Part shown: positions 36,720-45,355 of the stretch, piece after piece
Numbering within the stretch: the stretch's first letter is position 1
How the letters are laid out: each line of letters starts with the position of its first letter
Assembly: GCF_007830185.1 (NCBI RefSeq)
Contig: NZ_VLKZ01000001.1
Location: forward strand, 248,001-312,000
DNA from: Halalkalibacter nanhaiisediminis
Lineage (GTDB): Bacteria; Bacillota; Bacilli; Bacillales; Bacillaceae_D
Direction: 5' to 3'
DNA: 64,000 bases
Made by a program: the position numbers and the translations under genes
Notes under the pieces: model-generated
What the model saw: only the letters and a program-made list of their open reading frames with translations
What the model was told of the DNA's origin: nothing
The model's database searches: none

Positions 36720-38027
36720 ATGACTCGGTATATCGCAATGGTTTTGCTCATGTTTATCGTCATTAGTGTAGGAGGGAAAGCTGATGCTTCAAATGAGAAC
36801 GTACGGGTTTACGTCGATCAGCAACTACTTCAGATGAAAAAGGATGTGCAAGTGAAGCAAGGCACCACCTATATTCCGATGAGACCTGTCTTTCAAGCAC
36901 TAGGGGCAGGTGTGAAATGGGATTCTGCATCAAAATCAGTTAGCGTTGTAAAAGATGGTCACAAAGTCGAGATTCCCGTTGGAAGGCACCATGCATACAT
37001 AGATGGGAAGCTGTTTACCTTATCGACTCCTTCTTTTATTGAATCACAAACAACTTATGTTCCACTTCGTTTTGTTTCAGAAGCACTTGGCGCTGCTGTT
37101 AATTGGGACCCAGAAGCAAAATTAATTAGGGTTGTGGCTGATGCACCAGAAAGTACACTTGAGAATACGATGTCTCAGTCACCTTCTATTGCTTCTCTTT
37201 GGATCGGTGACTCTGTTGATCAAGTAATAACTAGACTTGGAGAACCAATGGCGACAGTTGGGAGTGCCTATTCCTTTGAATGGCTTATCTATCAAGTAGG
37301 TGATGGTCATATTCATATTGGGATTGAGGATAAGAAGGTTGTTGCATTCTACACAAATAGTCATTCACTTGTTCGTCACCTTCCATTCCATGCATCGTTA
37401 ACACGAGAGGATATTCTCGCACAAGCAAGTATGCCACCAGTTCATACGATTGCAAAGAAAGAACAAGTTTTTCGCTATAATGGAAACAGAGAATGGAATA
37501 TTTTTGAAGGAAATGGGTTTTATTTCACATTATTTTATGATATATTACGTAACAATCATGTAACAGCGATTCAAATTATTGCAAAAGACGTGGAAATGGC
37601 TCAGCTAAGCTACTTTGGAAAAGCGACTGAGGAGCTCCGCGCTTCATATGAAGAGCATATGTTTCATTTAATACAAGCAACACGTTTAAAAGAAGGAAAG
37701 GGAGCACTTGTCTGGGACGATAAAATAGCGATAACAGCTAGAAAACATAGTGATGACATGGCAGTAAATGAGTACTTTAGCCATACAAACTTAGAAGGAT
37801 TGTCTCCGTTTGATCGTTTTGATCGTGACGGGATTGTGTTTCAATCTGCAGGAGAAAACCTAGCGATGGGGCAGTTTCATCCAATCTTTGCTCATCAGGC
37901 GCTGATGAATTCTGATGGGCATCGTCGCAATATTCTTGCGCCCACATTTGAGCGGGCTGGAGCAGGCGTCGCTTTCCGCGGTGATAAGCCATACTACACG
38001 ATTAATTTTTACAAACCTTGGAAGTAG
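36720..38027 (+). CDS. CAP/SCP-domain protein with stalk domain
   Basis: Secreted, 435 aa. Signal peptide 1-23. A stalk domain spans about 25-140 (TYIPMRPVFQALGAGVKW, TYVPLRFVSEALGAAVNW). A CAP-associated N-terminal domain follows (about 155-285, WIGDSVDQVITRLGEP), then a C-terminal CAP/SCP domain (about 305-435) with HSDDMAVNEYFSHTN, GENLAMG and SDGHRRNIL. B. subtilis YkwD-like proteins have the same CAP domain; their activity is unclear, with wall or lipid binding suggested. SD AGGAGGG. It is the only protein of this cluster with a CAP module, and is divergent from the M14 gene. Confidence 0.9.
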   Translation: MTRYIAMVLLMFIVISVGGKADASNENVRVYVDQQLLQMKKDVQVKQGTTYIPMRPVFQALGAGVKWDSASKSVSVVKDGHKVEIPVGRHHAYIDGKLFTLSTPSFIESQTTYVPLRFVSEALGAAVNWDPEAKLIRVVADAPESTLENTMSQSPSIASLWIGDSVDQVITRLGEPMATVGSAYSFEWLIYQVGDGHIHIGIEDKKVVAFYTNSHSLVRHLPFHASLTREDILAQASMPPVHTIAKKEQVFRYNGNREWNIFEGNGFYFTLFYDILRNNHVTAIQIIAKDVEMAQLSYFGKATEELRASYEEHMFHLIQATRLKEGKGALVWDDKIAITARKHSDDMAVNEYFSHTNLEGLSPFDRFDRDGIVFQSAGENLAMGQFHPIFAHQALMNSDGHRRNILAPTFERAGAGVAFRGDKPYYTINFYKPWK

Positions 38028-38188
38028 GTGAATAGAAAACGTTGATGAGCCTATGCGCGCAACCTAGGATGAGAAAGCCTTATTCTTTTTCTTGGTAACT
38101 AACTAACGTTTTAACAGAAAAATAGTAGTCATATATTTACTAGAAGCTTAATAGATTAATAGAGAGAAAAAAGAGAGAGATAAGAAAG

Positions 38189-39439
38189 ATGGGGAAAATG
38201 ATGAAAAAATGGATATTTGCTTTTATGCTCATGCTTGGGGTCATGGCGATATTTGTGCCGAAAATGACAGAGGCTGCCTCAACAGGGCAGCTAATCATTA
38301 TTAATAAGTCGACGAATGAACTAGCATTCTTTGAAAATGGGGAGCTTATTCGCGCCTTTCCTGTAGGAACAGGTAGAACCACGGATTTGACACCAGAGGG
38401 GCGCTTTCCGATTGTGAATAAAATTAAAAACCGTCCTTATTACAAGGATGGTATTCCTGGTGGAGATCCAAGAAATCCGCTTGGAGATCGCTGGCTCGGC
38501 TTAGATGCACGTGGAACGTATGGAACAACGTATGCAATTCATGGGAATAACAATTCGGCTTCTATCGGAAATTATGTGAGTGCTGGCTGTGTCAGAATGC
38601 ATAATAGCGATATTCGTTGGCTCTTTGATCGAGTTAAGCTCCAAACAGATGTCGTCATTGTTCGTTCATCGAGGACATTTGAGCAAGTGGCTACAGCAAA
38701 TGGCTATAACCTACTTCCTCCTATTAAAGTACAAGTAGATGGCAAGGCTATTCATGTGAGCGCAGATCCATTTATGCGTGATAATCGTGTTCTTGTTCCA
38801 ATGCGCTCGATTTTTAATGCGCTTGGTGCATCAGTCAGGTGGAATGCCCAAACAAAAACTGTGACCGCTTCAAAGGACGGGAAAAACATTCAATTAACCA
38901 TCGGCTCAAAACGAGCAAAAATAAACGGGCAGACGTATTTGCTTGATGTGGCACCGTCTATCGAAAACAACCATACATTTGTCCCAACACGTTTTGTCAG
39001 TGAAGCTCTCGGGGCAACAGTCCAATGGAATAAAGCAAGTCGCACTGTTTCGTTAACATCACCTAAAAAGCCAGACCCGGGCCCAACAACGAGACCGATT
39101 AATGTAACGTTAAACGGTAACGCCGTTGCTGGTGATGCGTTTATGATAGAAGGTGTGGCAATGGTACCAATGCGCAATATTTTTGAATGGCTCGGTGTAA
39201 GCTTCACCTATAACTCTCAGTCACAAACTGTTCATGCTTCACATCAAGGAAGAACGATGATCGTAACTGCAGGTGAAAAAACAGCAACGATCAATCAACT
39301 AAGCACTACCTTACCTGCAGCACCTATTATTAAAGAGGGTCGCTTGTATCTGCCAGCACGAGCTGTGACCGAAACATTCTCTGGCGGAATTTCTTGGGAC
39401 GCAGCTACGAATAAACTTCATATTACGGTTAATCAATAG
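38189..39439 (+). CDS. L,D-transpeptidase (YkuD) with three stalk repeats
   Basis: Exported peptidoglycan cross-linking enzyme. Signal peptide 1-30. The YkuD domain (about 32-155) contains the active-site stretch HGNNNSASIGNYVSAGCVRM with catalytic Cys near residue 134. Two stalk halves (NRVLVPMRSIFNALGASVRW, NHTFVPTRFVSEALGATVQW) form one domain (about 170-290), and a second, more divergent one (VAMVPMRNIFEWLGVSFTY) ends the protein. The reaction joins meso-diaminopimelate residues of neighbouring stems. The start is ATG at 38189 after a weak purine-rich SD; ATG at 38198 is possible. Together with the D,D-carboxypeptidase, which supplies its tetrapeptide donor, it would make 3-3 cross-links (inferred). 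Confidence 0.92.
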   Translation: MGKMMKKWIFAFMLMLGVMAIFVPKMTEAASTGQLIIINKSTNELAFFENGELIRAFPVGTGRTTDLTPEGRFPIVNKIKNRPYYKDGIPGGDPRNPLGDRWLGLDARGTYGTTYAIHGNNNSASIGNYVSAGCVRMHNSDIRWLFDRVKLQTDVVIVRSSRTFEQVATANGYNLLPPIKVQVDGKAIHVSADPFMRDNRVLVPMRSIFNALGASVRWNAQTKTVTASKDGKNIQLTIGSKRAKINGQTYLLDVAPSIENNHTFVPTRFVSEALGATVQWNKASRTVSLTSPKKPDPGPTTRPINVTLNGNAVAGDAFMIEGVAMVPMRNIFEWLGVSFTYNSQSQTVHASHQGRTMIVTAGEKTATINQLSTTLPAAPIIKEGRLYLPARAVTETFSGGISWDAATNKLHITVNQ

Positions 39440-39454
39440 ATTCCACCAAAGTTA

Positions 39455-39493
39455 AAAGAACCAGCCTAGGCACAAGTCCTAAGCTGGTTCTTT
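39455..39493. terminator. Bidirectional terminator
   Basis: AAAGAACCAGC pairs with GCTGGTTCTTT, with further pairing of CTAGG and CCTAA. It is shared by the convergent L,D-transpeptidase and GDSL-SLH genes. Confidence 0.85.
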
Positions 39494-39494
39494 C

Positions 39495-40805
39495 TTAACG
39501 CTGTTGACCGAGGTGATAATAAGAACGGACAAGAAAAGCAGCAAATTGTGATCTCGTTGTTTCTGTATCTGGTCTAAAGGTGTGATCTGGATATCCTGTT
39601 GTGATATTGGAAGAAACAAGAGCATCAACATATGGATGTGCCCAATGAGAAGCAGACACGTCATTAAAAGTCGCGGATGCCTCGTCATCCTCCTGTAAGT
39701 TAAACGTAACGGTTAATACTTTTGCCATCTGTGCTCTAGTTAACGGGGCATCAGGATAGAACCTCTCTGCTTGATTAAAGACACCAGCCTGCGTGAGCTT
39801 AGCAATCGCATAATATGCATCATCTGACTCACTAACATCGGCGAAACCAGGATCTTCAGGTATTGATTGATCGAACGGGATTAACTTTAACAAAGCTTCA
39901 GCTGTTTCCGCTCTTGTAATCGGCATGTGTATGCCAAAATGCGTATCTGAAATACCGTTAAGAATCTGTTGGTTGACGAGCAGTGAAATGTCTGAATAAG
40001 CCCAGTAGCTCTCAGGGACGTCTTCAAATGTAATCATTGGTTTTGTTTGAAACGACGTAATAAAAGCATTCGCAATCTGTTCATATCCCTCAATTGAAGG
40101 ATGTATGTCCGTTTGATTAGGCAAATAAGTAGTCACATCATAATCAAAAATACCTTCTAGCGGAACGAAATGGACATTGTTTTCAGTTGCTGTTAGCTGA
40201 ATCGTTCCATTTAGTGCTTGAAATATGGAATCTAGCTCTGCAAGTTGCTCTTTAGCAAGGTACGGGAACGCTTGATAATAGCCTGATATATAAACGGCTG
40301 CATCAGGATTAAGTCTTTTAATCGTTTGAAATAAGCGTGATAGATTTTCTTTTTGCTTTGCTAGAGTCTGTACAACCTTCTTTTGGTCAACTGTAATTGT
40401 ACCTGTTTCAAAGTTGACATTAGCTTCGCGCAAAATGTCATTTGCGCCGACAGTGATCGTAATCAATGTCGCATTACGAATCGCATCTTGTATTTTTGTG
40501 CCAGCAACTTCACGGTTGTTTAGTAGATCATCAAGTACGTTTTGTGAAGTATAGCCTGGAACGGCAAATTGATTCGTATAGCTTCCAAGTAACTGTTGCT
40601 CCTCAAAATAAGAGGCAATCAAATCTGTATAGCCTGTATCAATTTCTTGATAGGGGCTTTGACCAGCAGCTAAGGAATCGCCTAATGCCACATAATGCAC
40701 CTCATTTGACAATACTGCTTCTGCAGTAGCTGGAACAATACTTCCAACGAAAAAAGCTAATGCAATGAAAAAAGCAATATACTTCTTTAAATACTTGCTC
40801 CTCAA
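39495..40805 (-). CDS. SLH-anchored SGNH/GDSL hydrolase
   Basis: Secreted esterase or lipase-type hydrolase, 436 aa. The signal peptide is about 1-30. The SGNH domain (about 32-255) has block I ALGDSLAAG with nucleophile Ser, block III TVGANDIL, and block V DIHPS with catalytic Asp and His. Three SLH repeats follow (WAYSDISLL, DAYYAIAKL and WAHPYVDAL starts). TTG at 40805 is chosen because GGGAG lies 8 nt upstream; GTG at 40814 would overlap that SD. The substrate is unknown; deacylation of wall polymers or lipids is plausible. It has the same layout (enzyme first, SLH last) as the NlpC/P60 protein at 230. Confidence 0.9.
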   Translation of the reverse strand: MRSKYLKKYIAFFIALAFFVGSIVPATAEAVLSNEVHYVALGDSLAAGQSPYQEIDTGYTDLIASYFEEQQLLGSYTNQFAVPGYTSQNVLDDLLNNREVAGTKIQDAIRNATLITITVGANDILREANVNFETGTITVDQKKVVQTLAKQKENLSRLFQTIKRLNPDAAVYISGYYQAFPYLAKEQLAELDSIFQALNGTIQLTATENNVHFVPLEGIFDYDVTTYLPNQTDIHPSIEGYEQIANAFITSFQTKPMITFEDVPESYWAYSDISLLVNQQILNGISDTHFGIHMPITRAETAEALLKLIPFDQSIPEDPGFADVSESDDAYYAIAKLTQAGVFNQAERFYPDAPLTRAQMAKVLTVTFNLQEDDEASATFNDVSASHWAHPYVDALVSSNITTGYPDHTFRPDTETTRSQFAAFLVRSYYHLGQQR

Positions 40806-41086
40806 ACCGTTCACTCCCTTAACGCAATAATGATAACCAATCTAATATATTCTCTAAATACCAAAAAAAACCTTTAATTACATAAAAAAATGTGAAAGTT
40901 TGTAGTCAGTCCATTCATTGTCTCACAATTATTCCATAGAAAGAAGGGAAAAACGTCATACATTTGAGTCCTAACTCTTTAAAAAAACGGAAAAGTGACA
41001 ACCATTGTTTTAAGCAAACATGCCGAAAAATTACATTTTCTATTTCGTTTTTCTTATGCTAAAGTATTCTTAACAAAAAGAGATGT
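40806..41086. other. Gene-free stretch
   Basis: AT-rich, no gene and no clear promoter. It forms the left part of the 510-bp gap before the FUSC-type gene; the rest holds the hairpin at 41087 and the palindromic element at 41156. Confidence 0.4.
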
Positions 41087-41127
41087 TAGCGAGACCTTTG
41101 CCAAATCGCTGGTGATGGTCTTTTTTT
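41087..41127 (+). terminator. Terminator or attenuator-like hairpin upstream of the FUSC gene
   Basis: GACC (41093) can pair with GGTC before T7, while AGCGA with TCGCT gives a competing stem. Two exclusive folds ending in a T tract 190 nt ahead of a gene suggest an attenuator, or a terminator of a small transcript. Confidence 0.45.
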
Positions 41128-41155
41128 CAAATGAGAAAGCATAACATTCGATGAT

Positions 41156-41288
41156 GTCTAGCTAAAGCGCCTAGCCGCTCGAGGTCATTTCAGTCTGCAA
41201 TGGGTTGCCTAAAAGCTTGCAACACAAGTAGCAGCCTTTTTAATGCTTGTCGCGGCTGGTCAAGGCTGTTTTCGCTCTTCTTGCTAGA
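41156..41288. repeat. Dispersed palindromic intergenic element
   Basis: A 133-bp element is bounded by CTAGC (41158) and GCTAG (41283). Its arms AGCGCCTAGCCGCTC and GCGGCTGGTCAAGGC are complementary in part. The left end strongly recalls the CTAGCTCCAGCGCCTAGC element found between genes in many Bacillaceae (recalled, not searched). It ends 27 bp before the FUSC gene ATG, inside the likely leader. Confidence 0.55.
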
Positions 41289-41315
41289 TTGTATTTGAAA
41301 TAATGGAGGAAAACG

Positions 41316-42368
41316 ATGACGTTAGGTCCACGCGTTTTAAAAACAGGAATTGCTGTGACGCTCGCTTTATATATATGCTCGATGCTTGGGTTAGAGCCTG
41401 CTGTATTTGCGGGTGTTGCTGCTGTATTTGCCATACAGCCTTCGATTTACCGCACATGGAAACAACTGTTAGACCAAATGATTGCCAATACGATGGGTGC
41501 AGCGATAGCACTATTTGCGATTCACTTTTTAGGAGATAACCCGATCACCATTGGTCTTGTTATGATACTTGTGATTGCGCTTAATCTAAAAATGAAAATG
41601 GAAAGCACAATCCCGCTTACGCTTGTCACTGTGCTTGCGATCATGAGTGCACCAGGTAATGAAGAAATTCTTTTTACGCTGAATCGCTTTTTAATTATTT
41701 TGGTCGGGATAGGCTCTGCTATGGTTGTGAATCTCGTTATTCTCCCACCTAAATATAAAAAAACGTATCTTGAAAAAGTGCATGCTGTCTTTCAAAATAT
41801 GTCTCTCTTAATGAGAACGGCGATTTCAAATGAGATGACTGAAAAATCATTTCAAGCACACGTCAATAAATTAAATACAGACATTCAAAAGCTAGAGGAT
41901 CAGTATAAAATATTCGACGAAGAAAGAGGGAAGATGTCGAAGCTCAATCCACTAGATGTTCGGGAAATTGTTGTCTTTAAACAAATTCTCAAGACCCTGC
42001 AGCAAGGAGAGCAGCTGTTAGAAAACATTGATGAACATTATTTTCAAAGTCAGACCAATGATCTTGAGAATAAATGGTTTGACGAATATCTTGAAGACTT
42101 AGTTAAATACCATGAATACTTATTTTTGAAGTATGAGGGAAAAGTAAAAGAGAACGACTATTATAGTGAATTCGACGTGTTAAAGAACAGCGAGGCATTT
42201 TTCAAGCGAAATCTTGAGATCTATAGTGAGAATGAAGACCAAAGACTACGGATGATGATCATTGTTTCTTCGATTGTAGAATACACCTTCCATTTAAGAC
42301 GATTAAATCAATTAATTGACCAATATCATAAAGTGGCTGAACGAAAAGGGAAGAAAAAGAAGGCATGA
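41316..42368 (+). CDS. Aromatic acid exporter/FUSC-family membrane protein
   Basis: Membrane protein of the ArAE (DUF939) family, 350 aa. Four or five hydrophobic segments occupy about residues 5-145 (for example TGIAVTLALYICSMLGL, PLTLVTVLAIMSAPG, LIILVGIGSAMVVNLVIL). A helical cytoplasmic domain of about 190 residues follows and ends in a Lys-rich tail. B. subtilis YqjA-like proteins share this plan. The family is associated with export of aromatic acids, but the substrate here is unknown. SD TGGAGG is 6-7 nt before ATG. The leader contains a palindromic repeat element. Confidence 0.85.
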   Translation: MTLGPRVLKTGIAVTLALYICSMLGLEPAVFAGVAAVFAIQPSIYRTWKQLLDQMIANTMGAAIALFAIHFLGDNPITIGLVMILVIALNLKMKMESTIPLTLVTVLAIMSAPGNEEILFTLNRFLIILVGIGSAMVVNLVILPPKYKKTYLEKVHAVFQNMSLLMRTAISNEMTEKSFQAHVNKLNTDIQKLEDQYKIFDEERGKMSKLNPLDVREIVVFKQILKTLQQGEQLLENIDEHYFQSQTNDLENKWFDEYLEDLVKYHEYLFLKYEGKVKENDYYSEFDVLKNSEAFFKRNLEIYSENEDQRLRMMIIVSSIVEYTFHLRRLNQLIDQYHKVAERKGKKKKA

Positions 42369-42465
42369 GCTTGAAAGATGAAGATCTCGTCCTCCTATGC
42401 GATAATAGTAAGAGGTTGAAACGTTTACTATTATCTTTTCAGGTGGAAAGTAAAGGAGATACAGA

Positions 42466-43032
42466 ATGGAAGCTCAATATTGTTTGTCTTGTGGGACTCA
42501 TTTAGAAATTCGCAATATGGGTGGAGAGGATCGGAAGGCCTGTCCTAGCTGTAGCTTTGTTTTTTGGGGGAATTATAGTATCGGTGTCGGCGCGCTCATC
42601 ATGAAGGATCATAAAATCCTCCTTGTCCGCCGCTCGCAGGAGCCTGGCAAAGGGCTATGGACGAATCCTGGTGGCTATATCGAGCAGCATGAGCCAATCG
42701 AAAAAAGTATTGTTCGCGAAGTATTCGAGGAAACAGGCGTCACTGCTAAAGTGAGAGGAATTGTCGCAGCTGGAGACATGCCGCGAAACGTCCATAACGT
42801 ATACCTTGTCTTTTTAATGGATTACGTCGAGGGAGAGCCCAAGCCAGATAACGTCGAGGTTGATGGCGCTGGATTTTATAGTATAGAAGAAATGGAATCA
42901 ATGAATGTCGCAGGACTGACTCGCAGGCTTGCGGACATCGCCTTTTCTAGCCCTTCACAAGGCTTGATCCCTGACCCAAATCCAGTCGAATCATTACCAG
43001 GCTACGGATTGTACCGAATCGAACGTATATAA
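42466..43032 (+). CDS. Nudix hydrolase with N-terminal zinc ribbon
   Basis: Hydrolase of nucleoside diphosphate derivatives, 188 aa. A zinc ribbon (CLSC..CPSC, residues 5-30) precedes the Nudix domain. The Nudix box is complete: GGYIEQHEPIEKSIVREVFE continuing EETGV. The zinc ribbon is as in NADH pyrophosphatase-like enzymes, but the SQPWPF motif of NudC is absent, so the substrate is open. SD AAAGGAG 7-8 nt before ATG. Monocistronic with its own terminator. Confidence 0.88.
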   Translation: MEAQYCLSCGTHLEIRNMGGEDRKACPSCSFVFWGNYSIGVGALIMKDHKILLVRRSQEPGKGLWTNPGGYIEQHEPIEKSIVREVFEETGVTAKVRGIVAAGDMPRNVHNVYLVFLMDYVEGEPKPDNVEVDGAGFYSIEEMESMNVAGLTRRLADIAFSSPSQGLIPDPNPVESLPGYGLYRIERI

Positions 43033-43038
43033 GATGTC

Positions 43039-43075
43039 AAAAAGCTGTTGAAAACATGATTTCAACAGCTTTTTT
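43039..43075 (+). terminator. Terminator of the Nudix gene
   Basis: AAAAAGCTGTTGAA/TTCAACAGCTTTTTT is a 14-bp stem with a T tail. Confidence 0.92.
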
Positions 43076-43091
43076 CGTGCTTGTGGTGATT

Positions 43092-43175
43092 TGTTAGAGG
43101 AAAAAGCATTTTATTAGCGAAATAAGGCATTTATTATCCAACTGGAGCTTGTTTATTATCTGAACTAAGCCTCTA
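43092..43175. repeat. 21-bp degenerate tandem array H
   Basis: Four degenerate units 20-22 bp apart carry the cores GTTAGAGGAA, ATTAGCGAAA, ATTATCCAAC and ATTATCTGAA, which line up with TTAGACCGAA. The whole 43076-43436 gap has no gene. Confidence 0.45.
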
Positions 43176-43436
43176 GAAAATTTTTTTAAAAAACGAGTTT
43201 CAATGAGGGTAAGAACGGGTAAGGAACGATAATTAAATGGACTAGGAGGAGCTGTTTTATGCGTTAAATGGTTGAGTATTCCTATATAAAAGGGCATTTG
43301 GAGCACGTTATTACATACTTAATGAACAAATAATTGTTTACCCAGTAACACTGTTTTGATGTTCAACGGTGTTATTTGTGTGTTGGGCCAATTATTACTT
43401 ACTATTTTTTTAGATCGATACAAGGAGGCTATGACA

Positions 43437-44273
43437 TTGGAATCACAGACTATTATAGGCGATTATATTATTGAAGTAAGTTATGAGCTTTCGCAGAAAA
43501 TGAATGAGGACTTAGATAAAGAATTTATTCAAACCATCATATCGCAACAAGAGCTTGAACAATTAAATGAGTGGAGAGCTCAATTTCTCAGTTATATTGG
43601 GGAAGCGATTAAGGAAAAGAATAAAGAAGTAACTTGGGATCAAGTGACGGAATGGGCTAGAACGACTGGTGAATCAGCTGTTGAGAGAGAGATTTCATTG
43701 GATGAATCATTAACGACGCTGACATCTTATCGAATTGTGATTTGGAATGCTATTTTAGAAAAGCTAAATGAAGTGAGTTTGTCGAATGAGGAGTTAATTG
43801 ACATTGGTTTTATTATCGACTCGCTCGTGGATCATGCTGGAAGTGTGTTCAGCACTTCTTTTGTAGAATATCATCGTAATACAGTTGATTTAGCACAAAA
43901 AGCGGTTTTTGAATATTCGGTTCCAGTTGTTGGTCTATCAGATTCCGTGGCGATTCTTCCCCTAATAGGAGAGCTTGATACGAACCGAGCAAGATTACTA
44001 AAAGAAAACGCATTATACAATTGTGTAGAATTAGGTAATTCGATTTTGATCATTGATTTATCTGGTGTCCCAATTGTTGATACGATGGTTGCCAATGAAA
44101 TTTTTCAGGTCGTTAGTTCACTAAAATTGATTGGGGTACAAACCATTTTAACAGGAGTACGTCCTGAAATCGCGCAATCAATTGTGAAGCTAGGTCTTAA
44201 TTTTAAAGGGGTCACGATTAAAAGTAGTCTGAAACATGCAATAGTAGAGTTACAATCAAAAGGTGAGTTTTAA
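43437..44273 (+). CDS. RsbR-like stressosome co-antagonist (STAS domain)
   Basis: Cytoplasmic stressosome subunit, 279 aa. A helical, non-heme N-terminal sensor region (about 1-150) is followed by a STAS domain (about 165-275). Both threonines phosphorylated in B. subtilis RsbRA appear conserved: GELDTNRA and IVDTMVAN. TTG at 43437 is chosen because AAGGAGG lies 8 nt upstream; ATG at 43431 is only 2 nt from the SD and an earlier start at 43356 has none. It is not beside rsbS, rsbT or sigB, so it is an RsbR paralogue (RsbRB-RsbRD type) feeding the general stress response. Confidence 0.88.
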   Translation: MESQTIIGDYIIEVSYELSQKMNEDLDKEFIQTIISQQELEQLNEWRAQFLSYIGEAIKEKNKEVTWDQVTEWARTTGESAVEREISLDESLTTLTSYRIVIWNAILEKLNEVSLSNEELIDIGFIIDSLVDHAGSVFSTSFVEYHRNTVDLAQKAVFEYSVPVVGLSDSVAILPLIGELDTNRARLLKENALYNCVELGNSILIIDLSGVPIVDTMVANEIFQVVSSLKLIGVQTILTGVRPEIAQSIVKLGLNFKGVTIKSSLKHAIVELQSKGEF

Positions 44274-44409
44274 TAAACAAACACGCAAAAAGAGTTGGGT
44301 TTGTTTTGTCTTACTAAAAGCGACCATCTAGTACCTATTGACGCAAAAGGATGATATGCTAAGGTCATAAAACTTCTAGACCACACTTTAGAAAGAAAGG
44401 CTTGATTCG

Positions 44410-45318
44410 ATGAGCAAAAAAATTGTCCTTGCGGGCGGCTCGGGTTTTTTAGGGAAATCATTAGCTACATTTCTAACGAATAAAGGCTATCAGGTAGTCA
44501 TTTTGACGAGAGGAAAATCAGGATCAAGTGATGGTGTCACATATGTACAATGGGACGGGAGCAAGCTAGGCGAATGGGCAGCTGAAATAGAAGACAGCTA
44601 TGCCGTTGTTAATTTTACAGGGAAAAGTGTCAACTGCATCTATACAAAATCAAATCGCGAAGAAATCGTCTCATCAAGGCTAGACTCTGTACGTGTTTTA
44701 CAAGAGGCAATCCGAACTTGTATAAATCCACCTCAAGCCTTTGTCCAAGCAGGCTCTCTAGCGATATTTGGTGATACACGAGAAGTGTGCGATGAAAGCT
44801 CCCCTCATGGAAGTGGATTCTCTGTTGATGTATGTGAACAGTGGGAAGAGGCCTTTTTTAAGGTGTCATTCGCAAAAACGCGGCAAGTGTTACTTCGAAT
44901 CGGCTTTGCATTAGGCAAAGACGGAGGTGCCCTTGAACCCCTTGTCAAATTAACTCGGCTGAACCTTGGTGGGACGGTCGGGTCAGGGAAACAATATATT
45001 AGTTGGCTACATATCGATGATTTAAATGAAATGTTCCTTCAATCAATTGAAGATAATCGATTTGAAGGAATCTATCATGCAACGGGGGTCAATCCCGTCA
45101 CGAATAAGGAATTTATGAGTACGTTAAGAAAGGTACTCGGCAAAGGCTGGGCGCCTCCAGCGCCAACGCCATTTGTCTGGTTAGGCGCATATGCCGTCAT
45201 GAAAACGGAGCCGAGCTTAGCTTTAACAGGACGAAATTGCATACCAAGACGCCTGCAGGATCACGGGTTCACCTTTCAATATACAAATCTAGAGGAAACG
45301 TTGAAGGATTTGGTATAA
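44410..45318 (+). CDS. TIGR01777-type NAD-dependent epimerase (YfhF-like)
   Basis: Atypical extended short-chain dehydrogenase, 302 aa. The Rossmann motif GGSGFLGKSLA is at the N-terminus. Tyr/Lys of the classical YxxxK site is not obvious, as usual for this family. The C-terminal DUF1731-like part (VMKTEPSLALTGRNCIPRR) is present. B. subtilis YfhF is the closest named protein I know; its substrate is unknown. The SD is GAAAGG. It lies 37 bp before the phosphatase gene, with no terminator visible between them, so they may be co-transcribed. Confidence 0.87.
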   Translation: MSKKIVLAGGSGFLGKSLATFLTNKGYQVVILTRGKSGSSDGVTYVQWDGSKLGEWAAEIEDSYAVVNFTGKSVNCIYTKSNREEIVSSRLDSVRVLQEAIRTCINPPQAFVQAGSLAIFGDTREVCDESSPHGSGFSVDVCEQWEEAFFKVSFAKTRQVLLRIGFALGKDGGALEPLVKLTRLNLGGTVGSGKQYISWLHIDDLNEMFLQSIEDNRFEGIYHATGVNPVTNKEFMSTLRKVLGKGWAPPAPTPFVWLGAYAVMKTEPSLALTGRNCIPRRLQDHGFTFQYTNLEETLKDLV

Positions 45319-45355
45319 TTATGAAAATGTTATATTTATGAAAGGAGTCTATTAA

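Noticed and set aside
29390-39439. Copper amine oxidase or other oxidase function for the stalk-domain genes
   Set aside because: Only the short N-terminal stalk domain is present; no topaquinone-type catalytic domain exists in any of them.
41087-41127. Fluoride riboswitch (GGTGATGG present)
   Set aside because: Only a fragment resembling the motif is present; the conserved pseudoknot arms are missing and the downstream gene is not a fluoride exporter.
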